Assembly (NCBI RefSeq): GCF_003573695.1 | Contig: NC_039368.1 | Location: forward strand, 86,084,455-86,148,454 | From: Papaver somniferum | Taxonomy: Eukaryota; Streptophyta; Magnoliopsida; Ranunculales; Papaveraceae | Length of the DNA: 64,000 nt | Direction of reading: 5' to 3' | In this document: piece by piece, positions 1 through 12,045 of the stretch | How the letters are laid out: every line of letters starts with the position of its first letter | Numbering within the stretch: the stretch's first letter is position 1 | Notes under the pieces: model-generated | The model's database searches: none | What the model was told of the DNA's origin: nothing | What the model saw: the letters and a program-made list of their open reading frames with translations, nothing else | Translations under genes and position numbers: made by a program

Positions 1-3000
1 AGTGGCCACGGCCGGGCTCAATCTCTTTGAATATTATTTTATGTTTTATACGTTGTATTATTATATATATATTCTTTGTTGTATTGACAAAGAAAAATAG
101 ATGATTCGAGAGAGTTCATCTTTGTTTTACGATTAGATTTTGATTTCTGTTTTCTCTTCTTTCGCTACACGAAGGAGGGAGGCAGGCACAAACTGGATCT
201 GCTCTTTAAGAGCAAAAGAGAAACTATATTGCTTATATCGGTCCAAAATATGCCCGTTCATTTCAGGGACGGACCCAAAAAGTTTTAATTTTTCTCAGCC
301 TGGGCTAATAGTCTTGGCCCAGTATAGCATTTCAATTTTTAGGTTGTTGGGCTGTGACGACTACTTGGGCTAAAGCCCGAGTTAGCCCAACTGTAAGTCC
401 GTCAGTGGTTCATTTTAGGATTCATTTTTGTGCGAGGGATATTTTCGTGCGTCGGATCCCTTAGTTTCCCGATATATTGTTAAGGGCCCGTTAAAAAGAA
501 CAAGGATACATGATCGCCCCTTAAGGGGAAAAAAAGAAAAATGAAAAGAAAGAAACGGGATCGTTCCTTAAGTATGCGGCTAGAATTTTACTGTTTTTCT
601 TTAGCCTAATCATGAATAATCATTCTACCAAGTTAATCCAAGTTAGGTCTCCTAATCCAAGTTAATTTCCTAATCTAACTCGATGCAGAATCTAGGTTAT
701 GCCACGTAAAAACCAAGTTTTATCTTCTTTTTTTTTCAAATTATAATTTTGTGTTGTTGACATCGTCGTCGAAGTCCGCTGGTGAAATCATGTTCCCCTT
801 CCCTCGTAGCTGTCTCTTTGGCAGTTGCGCATGCGGATGTAAAGACTAGCTAGGTTGGTCCTTAGCGTATAGTTGACTGCCAGCAACAGTGACCTCTATT
901 AGCTTACTAGACTAAACATTGGGACTGTTCCTAATGGTCGGGTACACAATGAACCGATTAACCAAATACGGTGCCATAAGCCGACTAACTAAATATTGGG
1001 ACTGTTCCCGCTGTTATGACCAGACTAACTAAACATGGACTAGCTAAATATTGATATTCTTCCTAATAGCTGGGGTCGTAGGATGTGAAGAACTGACTGA
1101 ATCCTATAGTCTAACTAACTAAACGCAACTATAATTAACACTAATTTTAATTGGGCATTACATCTACCTATAAATTTTCTCAACGACCGGGCCGTAGGTC
1201 CCGACCATATCCGACTACTATGATCCAACTAATTAAACACGTAACTGTAAATATTTAGACCGTTCTGTATGACCACGGACTAAAATTTCATGGAAAAATA
1301 CTGATCAACCGACCAAATAAATAAACAAAATTCTAAGAAGGTTGAGCCCCGGCCGTAGGCCGGGATGATACCTAGTGTGCATATATACATATAAAAAGCG
1401 ACTAACCAGCTCTTTCATATTTGATGTGAACTGTCCACCACGTCTGAGAATACAATCCTGGTTATATTCGATGAGAAAATTAGTGCCCCAGACTAAGTGC
1501 ATTAGTTTTTCCCCGAAAAAGCCAAATTATGGACCGTAGCTCAATATTAAAACAGAATCATGGAGTGAAAGAGAAATCGATTACACATGCAGGGAGAGAT
1601 AAAGTATCATTGGAGTTACAGTAGAAGAAAGTTTCATGGATATTATTTTTTCTATATATGTACAGTTAAGCTGAGGTAAATTCGAAGAAAAGGTGAACAA
1701 TGCAAGTGTTCAACTAAACCTGAATACACTTCAAGATCCAATATGGTTTGAGCAACGCAATAATATACATATTGCATTATGAAAAACACAAAAATGATAC
1801 ATCAAATAATGACAGCAGTAAAGAAATGATGAATCTTTACCTACCCGATCGAAAATCAACCCTTTACTATCTTGGGTGGCAATATTGTCTAGTGCATAGA
1901 TGAATTAAGTGCGGTTATATAGCCTTGAGATGTTGCAAACACCTTTGCACCCTATTCCCCAACCTTAGCCAAGACGCATGATTTGTGCAACAGTGATGGA
2001 GAAAAAGGCGACACAAGTTGTACGTGTTATAGTAAGAGATCTAGATATCCATTTACAATGGCGTTGCACGGAAGCAGTTGATGTAAGTCTCAACAATAAC
2101 ACGGTTGGCAGCATTTTTACGTACTAACTCAAACTGGGTTAATGTTCATACACCTAATCACACTTGCTATTATGCTGGATTAGATGTACAAACACTATCT
2201 CAACTTAGCTAGGAGTGACACCTATAATCTACTTGTAGGGGCAAAAGATTAGTAAATTTTTCTAATCTTTAAGTGAAGTTGGATATCTACGTTCAAGAAA
2301 CAACCAAATTCATTTATCAAATTATTGTAAACACCCATAACGAAAAAGACGCATTATAGTAGAGTGATTCCACAAAGAAAGAATCAAACACAGATGATCA
2401 AATTTCACGCCAAGGAGTAATTTAGAACAAAACAAAACTCAATTATTTTAAACTTATCCCACCTAATAAACTGTATGCAATAACACCGTTTGCAGTACAG
2501 AAAACTTCAACCCCCTTTCTACCATGCCACCCCATGGATATTGGGGTAAATCAATATCAAGTGTTTTATTCCTAGCCAAAGTTTGTTAACATAACCAATT
2601 GAAATCATTCAACAAATCTTCTCACATAATTATTCTTTTTTGAAACCTTCGCATAATGATTTTTCCTGGCTCTTCTAGCAATTTGGTGACCCCCAAATCA
2701 AAACCTTGTACTTAATCTTTCTAATAATAAATTCCTCAAGTGTAAAATATTGTATAGACCCTCACCTACTCAAACAATATGCGTGCAAATATCCGATGGG
2801 CCAATGTTTTTGGCAAAATCATCTGCAACCGAATCAAGGATTCAAACAAAAATGTGAGATCATTGAACTTCCACCATTGAATGGGAATATATCTATATTA
2901 TATAAAAAATAGTATTTATAAATGATTGAACCCTCAAGTTCAGTGTGAGGTCATTGAACTTTAGCCATTCAAGGAGAATTAATGATAAGAAAGTATCCAG

Positions 3001-4845
3001 AAATTATTTAATTAATTGTATGTTCCACTAAACTGTCTTTGATTTATACCCGTTATCTATAACTTAACTTAGAAATGAATAAGCATGGAGATGGCAAAGA
3101 GACGCAATTATTTCATTAGCCGATTGATATTTGGAATTGTGTATTCATGTAATTATTTAAGTCATTTTTACTTCGCATTGTTTGATGGATCTGAGGTGCT
3201 GTTAGGTGTGCATCGCCAAGCATCACCTTTCCTTATTTCGTTCACCCAGACCCCCTATAAAATTTTTAGAGGCTACATAATCGAACTAGTACTCTTTTCG
3301 GTGAACAATTTGTCACTTCTTAGGTAGAGAAAGCAAAGGGAGACTTACACAGTTGTTTCGTGACGCCACCTTGGGTCCCAGTACTGTAAAATATTTCAGC
3401 AGGTTTGCCAGCCAAAGATTGTGCTCTCCATAGACCCCTTGTGCAAGGCCGTCTTAGGCCTAGGACGAGATGGTCGACGGTCCTAGGCCCAAATTTTGGA
3501 GGGTCGCAAAAAATTATGAATGACCTATACAACCTAGTTTCCTGGATACAAATTACAGATGGTGACCAATCAAAACTCGGCAATAGGAGATTTCATTCAA
3601 AATATTAATAAGATCAACTAATATAGTTTGGTGATGCGAATTTTTACAGCTCCTTAGCTTATACTTACCGAAAAGTATCTTTATTTTGTTACCCTTAAAA
3701 TTTGTCCTCCACACTATTTGCTAAACTAAAACGGCTTTTTCTAAATATTTTACAGTGTTTGTAATATTATTTTTTCTATCAAAAAACAAGTTAAAAATAC
3801 CAAAAAAAATGTGGGCGGCTGCTATGGTGTTAGTTATCATTGTAGCTTTCTAAAATAAAAATTTAATTATTTTTAAACTCTTATTGGACTTTATATGCAT
3901 GTATGCTTCATGCATAACGGATTGCTCAATTAATTTAATCTTCGATTCTTCATTTATGATTTATGTTCGTGTACACTAGAAATAAGAGGATCATTTTCGA
4001 AAGTTCTCCCTAAGCCTCTAACATGGTAGAGACGACCATGCCCTTCTGAGTCTAGAAAAGTTTTGCATCGAGCTTCCATCATTAGGGACACAAAGATAAG
4101 CAAATCAGCATCAGCAAGATCATTAGGAGCAATAATAGGCGCGCCAGTCTTTGGTGACGCACCCATCTTTCCAAGAACCTCGTCTGAGAGCGTTTCGGGT
4201 ACCTGTTACATAGATGAAAACTATTCAACAACAATATCCATGTTGAACTGCAACAATCATCATAATTGATAAAACACTCTTACATTATTCAGTGTCAATT
4301 TGAAATGAATATAAACAGCAGGAAGAGGAAAAATAAAATCTGGGACATCACTAAGTCAACAGAGACAGAGAGATACTTAGCAGAAATCAACTATTTGATG
4401 TTGTAGTGAAATTACATATTAAAGTGAAAGGAAATATGCAGTGATGAAAATGGGTGGTGGTGGTAGTGCCTCTCACTTTAGAAGACATGATACATCAAAG
4501 TGAGAATCTAACTTTTCTTTGAAATTCCAATATGAACATAGGACTAAATTATCACTTATACCACCCATATAACTACAGAAAATGAAAGCCATCATCACAT
4601 TGAAAATGACTATTTTACCTATAGAAATTAACTGACCTGTATTAAGATTATGAAGGTGACGATGCAAACAACAATAACATTCTCAAAGGATTTCTAATCA
4701 AAGGACGACTTTGACTATTTTTTTGCTTTCCAAGTTTCTCATTGTTCAGATTTTACTGAAAAATTGTTGACTTAAACTCACATGAACTCCTCAAATCCAT
4801 TGTTCAGCAATCCATTCAATATATAAAACGAAGACAAGGATTTCA
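1..4845. other. Anonymous AT-rich DNA, no gene recognised
   Basis: No open frame here has a recognisable domain and no transposon end could be paired. Visible structure is limited to a diverged, loosely repeated motif around ACTAACTAAA and GGGACTGTTCC between about 900 and 1250, and a perfect 10-bp inverted repeat at 3457-3489. The last ~60 bases lead into the RPA-like exon at 4846, so upstream exons of that gene could lie here, but I could not identify any. Confidence 0.4.
3457..3489. repeat. Perfect 10-bp inverted repeat
   Basis: GGCCTAGGAC at 3457-3466 is the exact reverse complement of GTCCTAGGCC at 3480-3489, leaving a 13-base loop. The surrounding ~100 bases are more GC-rich than their neighbours and look like a fragment of a short inverted-repeat transposon, but no ends or target duplication could be set. 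Confidence 0.45.
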
Positions 4846-6216
4846 ATGGATATTCCATGTGAGAAGAAAATGAATCATGAGATCAAGGTATGTGTTAAAG
4901 TCTGCGGGCATCCAACTCAAAACCAATCAACAATGAGCGGAGAGGCCCTAAGAGATTATAAACCGCAGCATCTTAGATGCTCATACAAGGGACTAATAAT
5001 CTTAACACGCCCCCTCACGTGTAGCCTCGCTGGGTCTAACATGTGGAAAATTAAAAGGGTGACGCGGATTAAAGGCGCGGTCTAATGACTCGTCGCAAAT
5101 AGCCTGCTCTGATATCATGTTAAAGTTTGTGGGCATCAACCTCAAAACCAATTGGAAATGAGCGGAGAGGCCCTTAGAAATTATAAAACGCAGGATCTTA
5201 GAAGCCCAGAAAATGTGGGACTGATAATCTCAACAGTATGAACTAATTTATTAGACGACTCCAAAAATTTGACGTTATATGTTATTACAGGCAGGAGATA
5301 CATTGACTATACTGGCGCAAATAACTCGATTCGAAGATGATTGGTGTTGCATGTAGTCTCCTGAATGCAACCAGTAATTTGAGGACACTAGCAACGAGAT
5401 GTAGTGTCCAGAGTGCTTCAAATACATTAGCTTAATCCCAATGTAATATTTATATTCTGTTACTTTTGGACAATCTGTTTATTAAAAAAAATGAACATGA
5501 CATAATATAGACATAGAGAAATTGTTGTACTAATCAACACTTGGACGGATTGCGTTTAACAATGATGGTTACTGATGGGACAGAATCATCGATATTCCAA
5601 GCGAAAGGAAATGCGGCAAAGGAATTGTTGGGACATATGGAGGATTACTTGATGCGGGTGAAAGAGGTATATGCAATTCAACTGTAAAATCATATAAACT
5701 TTATTGTCGAGCGTACTAGCGTAGCTCAATGGAGAATGCAAAGAGTCAACATAAACCTACATTAACACAGTGATGTAAAGTTGGTAGGGAAAAATAAATT
5801 CGAGCCTTAAAATAGAGCTTCATGAAAAACTTTCAAACATTTTTGTTTCTAAATCACTTGCACGCCATGAGACTGGAAGAGGCCTATATTGAAAAGTACT
5901 ATCTTAGAAAGCCACAATTCAAAATACCGTGTTTGCATAATTTATTTTGAAATATTTGTAGACATTCAACATACAAAATGACAAATTTTGGATTAAATGG
6001 TAAGGGTGCTACTTAAAACATATTAATGTGAAACAGAAGAAGGGAGTTCAACATGTGTTCACGGTTGTTTACAGAGTCCTGCATCGCCAGATTGTATTCC
6101 TGATGCAGCTAGGAACATACGGAGGTTACAAGAGTGCCAAGACTTTTGAAGTTACAAAAGCATTAGTTAAAAGGAACGGCTGGGAACGATACATTGTTGA
6201 GGATTTAATGGAATAG
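4846..6216 (+). pseudogene. Replication protein A large-subunit-like (C-terminal DNA-binding region), decayed
   Basis: Four exon-like pieces line up. Piece a, from 4846, ends in ...MNHEIK before a GTATG donor. Piece b (from 5291, after TTACAG) reads AGDTLTILAQITRFEDDWCC, then a zinc-ribbon-like series of SPEC and CPEC cysteines. Piece c (about 5545-5666) reads RLTMMVTDGTESSIFQ. Piece d (6037-6216) reads KKGVQHVF and then LGTYGGYKSAKTFEVTKA. The order of C-terminal zinc ribbon inside an OB-fold is what is known for Rep_fac-A_C domains of RPA1, which binds single-stranded DNA in replication and repair. The c-to-d join (GAG|gtatat ... aacag|AAG) keeps frame. Piece b carries three in-frame stops (5354, 5375, 5402), so this is a pseudogene or captured fragment. 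A TRIM sits at the a/b intron. The N-terminal half of RPA1 is not seen. Confidence 0.6.
4893..5235 (-). mobile_element. TRIM (terminal-repeat retrotransposon in miniature), complete
   Basis: Two direct repeats, 4893-5007 and 5118-5235, both begin TGTTAAAG and end in (T/C)AACA. Read on the minus strand, the bases just inside the right repeat are TGATATCAGAGCAGGC, one base from the initiator tRNA-Met primer site TGGTATCAGAGC, and the bases just inside the left repeat give CGTGAGGGGGCG, a polypurine tract. The 343-bp unit is flanked by a perfect 5-bp duplication GTATG (4888-4892 and 5236-5240). There is no coding capacity, as expected for TRIMs, which need proteins from another element. The duplicated GTATG is the splice donor of the RPA-like gene. 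Confidence 0.9.
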
Positions 6217-9200
6217 GTTCTCATATATACTACACCCTCTAAAATGTAATGGGTACACATTTTTGAACGCTTTTCAAACATTTTCATCTAATGGGTGTTA
6301 TAGAAATTACGGGAACAACATGGTACGTTGGAGAATTTATATCATCCGTTTGATGCTAAAAAATACTAGTTGGATACCAAAAAATCCTATTTTTCACTTA
6401 TGTGGAGAATCGACAACATGATAAGAACGGATGAGTCGGTTGGAATGAAAGGGTTTGACAGATACAATGGAGAAATGTGCTATGAAAGAGGAGCATGGGG
6501 AGACTTCTATAGAGATATCGATTAGTTGATTTGAATGAAAAGGGAGTTGTTGACAAAATATTTTCTAAAAATATTTAAACTTCCATGTTCATGTAGCGCA
6601 TTAGCTCATTATAACCAATGAACCAAAATAAAATAGTGTCACGCAGTTAAGATTATATTTCTTTTATTTACCATTTTTTCCATTTAGAACTGACGATTTC
6701 CTTGCGTCCATATTGGTACGCGAAGAGTCTGCAATTTTTTCCTCTAAAAAAAAATACATACTACAGTTGATCCGCATACTGCTCGACCATAAATAGCCAT
6801 GCAACGGTTATGCCAAACGGCTACCAAACAGGGTAAGGATTATGGAACTGACCAAGGACACTTATTTTCAGGTGTGGCCATAAGTTTTTAGGACACGATA
6901 TTTCAAAGATGAACAGATTGTAACAACGACTTGGAAAGATAGAGAATGGTTTTACCAGTTTTTGCAAATCAGGAAATATATTTCCATAACTAAAAATATA
7001 TTTCAATACAAAAAATTTCATAAAAATATATTTGCATGTGTATAAAAATACCGAGAATATATTTTCCATAATTTGGTGGAAATATATATTCCTTGATTGT
7101 GTTGGTATTTATTGCATTTGGTGGAAACATCTTGGGAGACTCAAAACCTATAAATACGTTTACAATATTAATTATAAAAAAATTATGCAGACTTATTAAA
7201 CCGGATATGGGAGCAATAATCACAGAGGTGTAACTGATATTCTAGCGTAATCAAAATTAAACCTGCATTACAATCTGTTAACTATATAAAACTGCTTTAC
7301 ACTCTGCTAACTATATATACGCTGATTGTTAAGAAAAATTGACCATCAAATCTCTTGGACTCAATCTGGAAATAACAAAGAGTGTTCTCAAGGCATGAGG
7401 TATTGTGAATTATCTAAACAACTTATAACGAAAATAATATTATTGAATCAATGTGGCTAATGTCTTTCTTTTTTGGGAAAATTTTGATGATACAAGCAGG
7501 ATTTATTTTTCTTTCTTTTTTTGAGTTATTTGGTTCATATTTCACTGGCGAATGATAGAATACGTTGTACAAACATCAAACCAATTTAGTATGGTTGTGC
7601 ATCACTATGATATTGTCGGTTAGGATCAAGTCCAAATTTTCTCTTCAAACAGGTTTAGACTTGATATTATCGATGATAAACGTAAGTGGTCATATACGGA
7701 ACATAGACATAGGAGGGAAAAGTGTTATATGTATTTTTTCTTGTAGACAACTTACATGAAAAGAAAAGTTCTGAATCAATATTGTTAAGGTCTTTCTTTA
7801 AATAATTCTTGGGATTTTTTGATGATATAAGCAGGTTTTTTTTCCTTTCTTTTTTGGGTTAATAGGTTCATATTTTACTAATGGATGATGTTCATATTTC
7901 ACTAGCGGATGACAGCATACGTTGTGACAAACATCAAACCAATTTGGTGTGGTCGTGCATCACTGTGATATCTTCTATTATTATCGATTAGGATCAAGTC
8001 CATACCTTCTCTTCAAACAAATTTAGAATTGACACTATCGATGATAAATGTAAGGGTTCGTATACAGAAGAACGGGTTGGAAATATCTTCGCGGGGATTA
8101 AAGATCAGGAATAGAATAGCAACGACAATATGATTTCGAAAACATGTACAACAAACTATATATGTAACGACATCAGGAATAGAATATCAACGACATTATG
8201 ATCAGGAATTGGTTGGAAAGAATAAAAACCTTAGTTGTTTACCGAGAAGATGAAATTTGAGAAAATCTACGTGGCAGAAGGACTGAGGTTTAGCTGCGCT
8301 GCCATAATGAAGTTCGATTCACTGTATTTGGTCCCTGTAAATTAGACATAACGCTACAGGTTAAAACATGTATATATCTTCTTTGGCCGTTATTTAGAAG
8401 TCAGTAAAAAATGCCCTCATTTCTAATTTTTTGGGATCGATAGTTATACATGTTGTTTCTTCATATATGTCATCATGTGTTTTAGCAATGGTGCAGTTTA
8501 GCTGCACGACACAATGAAGTTGGATGATATGGTATATATATGTGTTGTCGGTGATTATACGAGCGACTTTTCTAGGGAAGTATTAGGTCTTACAAATCGA
8601 TCACTTAACAAAACTATAATTGAATTGGTATGATTTTAGAAATTAACCAACGTCAAGGCCCGTGTCGTAAGCCTAGTGAACGGTATATAATCCGAGTTTT
8701 TGAGAAAATCAGTAGAAAAAAATAACATCAAACATTTTCTTTGAAATTTTTTTATGCATGGCCAAATTAATAAATCTATTTTTATTAGCACTAGCCGTCA
8801 TGTCTAAGTTCCAAGAGGAGATATGTTATTTATTTATTATTTTTGAGAATAAATCTGCCTAGCAAGCTTCTTTCGAAGAAACATGACTCATATCATAAAT
8901 AACATTATTACCAGGAGTGGCGATGCGTATCTTAATATGCAACATGTAATATAGGAGTAGTAAGGATCTTACCAGAACTTAGAAAACCTAATTAAGAATA
9001 AAAACATACTAAAATCAAAGAAATAAAAAAACTTAGATTTGAAAAAACAACAGTTATAATCATGAAACCCAACCAGAACTCGAAAAGGTAGAAATCCTTG
9101 CTCATATTTAGTACCTTTCTATAATAATTATTGTCATAAAAAATTAAATTGGATATGAATAACATTTGTAATTTTTATGATAAGAACTATAAGAGAAAAC

Positions 9201-9243
9201 GAGACGAATTGAAAATTTGATTGATGTTGTAGCTTTAAAGATG
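6217..9243. other. Intergenic, no gene recognised
   Basis: Apart from a ~330-bp tandem duplication (7443-8063) and two short diverged duplications (around 8112 and 8172; around 8285 and 8490), I see nothing here. Short open frames have no domain-like content and AT-rich composition. Confidence 0.4.
7443..8063. repeat. Diverged tandem duplication, ~330-bp period
   Basis: A block with GAATCAAT, GTCTTTCTTT, GATGATA(C/T)AAGCAGG, ACATCAAACCAATTT, GGATCAAGTCCA and TCGATGATAAA in the same order occurs at about 7443-7705 and again at about 7771-8063. Small indels separate the copies. No coding or terminal-repeat structure accompanies it. Confidence 0.6.
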
Positions 9244-9702
9244 TCATTTCAAAATCAGGGACAAGGGTGGTCTCCAATGTTGCCCATCCGGACCAAATGT
9301 TGTACGCAATGCCTCAAAAGTACCTACAAAAAAAACAGGAATCAATATTAGTGAAAAAATTAATTGAATTATTAGTGAGGTAAAGAAAATCAGGGTAGAT
9401 GATATGTCAATTCCTGAAAGTCTTTTCTTTCTAACAAACTAAGTAAGAATTGAAAAATTAGAAATAAAAACTAAGAACTCAGAGGTTTTACCTTGAGAAG
9501 CCTGTAGAGCTGCTTCAGCCTCTCCTTTGGACCAGAAGTGCACTTCTGCACAAGTGATCATATAAATCGGTGTCATATAAACATGTGCAACATTGTAGTC
9601 CTTAAAAAATTCAAACATATCTTCAGCAGTGTAGTTATTAAAAAAAATTATTTCGAGACACCAAGTGCCTGTATTAAAACTCTCCGGAAAAGAGGACACC
9701 AT
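9244..9702 (-). CDS. Two-exon RRM-like small protein
   Basis: Exon 1 runs from ATG at 9702 down to 9492 and ends at a GTAAAA donor. Exon 2 resumes at 9323 after TTTGTAG and stops with TGA at 9244-9246. The join restores a continuous frame (...LQASQ-G-TFEALR...). The predicted ~97-residue protein has the pattern of an RNA-recognition motif: a hydrophobic strand CLEIIFF, helix TAEDMFEFF, strand AHVYM, strand CAEVHFW where RNP1 would lie, then helix EAEAALQA. It ends with FGPDGQHWRP. An RRM would bind single-stranded RNA. The length covers one domain and little else, so it may be a fragment. It lies just outside the Mutator-like inverted repeat. RRM assignment is inference from pattern only. Confidence 0.4.
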
Positions 9703-9938
9703 GGCCTGTGACGAAGAAAGTGATAAGATCTAAAGGATCCTAATAAAATAGATAAATTATTGATTGAATAACTAAACCCTAAAATGAACTATGTATATAT
9801 AGAAAACATAACTTGAGTCCTAAGCAAATACCACAATTAAGAAAATATAAACTAATTCCTAAAATAACTAGACTCCTAATTGGTGTTGGTATTCCATGTT
9901 TTATAAGGAGATAAAAGAATAATATACTAACTGAAAAC

Positions 9939-10093
9939 GATTTATGGCACCCATAAATCTGCACCGAGTGCATCCAGTATGAGATGGCACAACAGAAGTA
10001 AAAAACGCTTAAACACCAAGTCACTCACAAGCAGTTAAGAGTGAAATTCTTTTTGACTTTCACTGAGTTATCTCAGCCGTACATATGATTCTA
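9939..10093 (+). repeat. Left terminal inverted repeat of the Mutator-like element
   Basis: Matches the reverse complement of 12814-12974 with scattered mismatches. A tandem duplication of CTCAAATCCAGTAAATA lies just inside it, at about 10120-10165. Confidence 0.7.
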
Positions 10094-10600
10094 CGACTTA
10101 TATTTGATATAAGAAATTTCTCAAATCCAGTAAATACCGCCCAAATCTCAAATCCAGTAAATATACCGCCTAAACATGGAGACCTAAAGGTCGCTGCATT
10201 TCCCATCTTCTCTCTCAAAAAAAAAACTATCAGTTTTACAAGATTCGTGAGGTTAACCACTCGATTTTGGATCAGTACAGAGAGGTAAGAATTTTGATCA
10301 TATATATTTATATCTTTGAGTTTTTTATTTTTATCGTCTTGGGTACTGATTTTCTTGTCAATAATGTTTATATGATCTAGGGTTGAGTTGTTGAGACTGC
10401 CATGTGATTTTTCATATAAATGGGATGCTTCAATAATACATTGACTGTACTAAAAATTTGTTAGCTAGAGTACAGGCATACTCATGTATATTGACAATTA
10501 ATTACAGTAGTTGAAAAATTAATGATTACCATGTTTTATGTATATATTATTTAGTATGTTGTGCTCTTACCATGAATGTTTTCTGGTTTATTTATTGTAG

Positions 10601-12045
10601 ATGGTAGTGGGAAGTGAACAGCTTGAATTGTGTCACATTACAGATGATGATGAGAATGATAAGGTCGATGACGATGTGGATTTCAAATTAAGTGAAGATG
10701 ACGATGAAGAGGGTGATGAATTTGATGGGACTGATAAGGTCGATGACGATGTGGATTTCAAATTAAGGGACGTTGAGGACGAAGAGAGTGATGAAAATGA
10801 TAAGGATGATGAAGATTGTGGATATGGAGACAATGACATCTATGCAGGTAAAATTTTCGATTCCATATCTGAGATAGAATTAGCTTATAAAAAATACGGA
10901 AAGGAGACGGGATTTGCAGTTAGGAAAAGAACCCAGCGCAAGAATCCTTCAAGCATCATTAGAAGTGTTTCTTACTGTTGTAATAAGCATGGAAAACCTA
11001 GTGTGAATAAAAACCCAACTAAACAAAACAAGACTAATAGGTGTGAGTGCAAAGATGGATTAACTGCACGTTTAACCCCATATAACAAATGGGAGATTTC
11101 GACATTCCATGCTGCGCACAATCACTTTGTTAGTTCTGAAATGTCTCGAATGATGCCTTATTACCGAGAAATCCCTCCAGATGTTAGACATCACCTTGAT
11201 ACTAATGGCCAGTCGGAAATCAAGATGCACAAAAGTTACGTTTCAGTTATAAACGACCATGGAGGGTAACATAATATGACATGTACAGAAAAAGATTGTA
11301 GAAATATTATAAAAGATTTGAGGGCGTTAAGACTTGGAAAGGGAAATGCGGAAGCTATAATAAGTGTTATCATAACATTGCAGGAAATTATAAGCTTGGA
11401 AGAAACTGTCCAAGAGAATATAGCAGCAGTTCAAGCACCACTGGAAATGCAAAACCAACAACTGATGTTTACGGGAGTCCAACGAGGGAGAGGTGTGAGG
11501 GGCGGAAGAGGCTCAAGAGGAGGAAGAGGCTCAAGAGGAAGAAGAGGCACACATGGAACACTTTTAAGCACCACTCAAGAACAGCGTATGACCCCGCCTA
11601 ATGTACCACATGTTGGAGAGGAGTATATATCCCATGAAGGTGGAGCATACATGAGTTATCCCCATGGGAATTATATGATCTTGCCTTATGTGCCGCATAC
11701 GGGAAACCATAATTCAGAACTATATACTGGCAGAGCTTGGACTCCATATGCCGCACCTACTGTAAGTAGTTTAATCAATAATTATTTTTTTCTGTTTTAT
11801 AAGTTAAGTTCTTATTTAGACACTAAACATGTTATCGTGGTTCTTACACAAGCTAATATGATCGGTCCAAGGGAGTTCGTTAATGTAAAAGCTTTTTCTT
11901 ATATGGAACTGATGGTAAAGTGTAATCTTGTTTGTAATTTAAGTCTTCTCCTGTTTTTCAATCTCTGTACGTGAGAAAACTCATTACTCATCAGGATTTA
12001 ATTTTTACTGCGAAGGCATCACAACCTAAACCATGGGAGCTGTAG
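10601..12045 (+). pseudogene. FAR1-type DNA-binding domain protein without transposase core
   Basis: A leader intron (donor GTAAGA at 10283, acceptor TTGTAG at 10600) ends directly before ATG 10601. Residues 1-75 are Asp/Glu-rich, with the words DKVDDDVDFKL repeated 75 bases apart. Residues ~82-185 match the FAR1 domain: GKIFDS, AYKKYGKETGF, the CC...C.C spacing and HNH near HAAHNHF. In FAR1/FHY3 proteins and related MULE transposases this zinc-chelating domain binds DNA. After an in-frame TAA (11267-11269) the same frame continues with TEKDCRNIIKDLRALRLGKG, the usual link to the MULE domain. The transposase and SWIM domains are absent. Instead there is a short helical stretch and a GRG/SRGGRG tail. 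A donor at 11762 and acceptor at 11994 add a last exon ending at TAG 12045. It reads as an internally deleted transposase. Confidence 0.65.

Noticed and set aside
10633..10839. Serine-rich minus-strand open frame
   Set aside because: Mirror image of the GAT/GAC-rich acidic tract of the FAR1-like protein.
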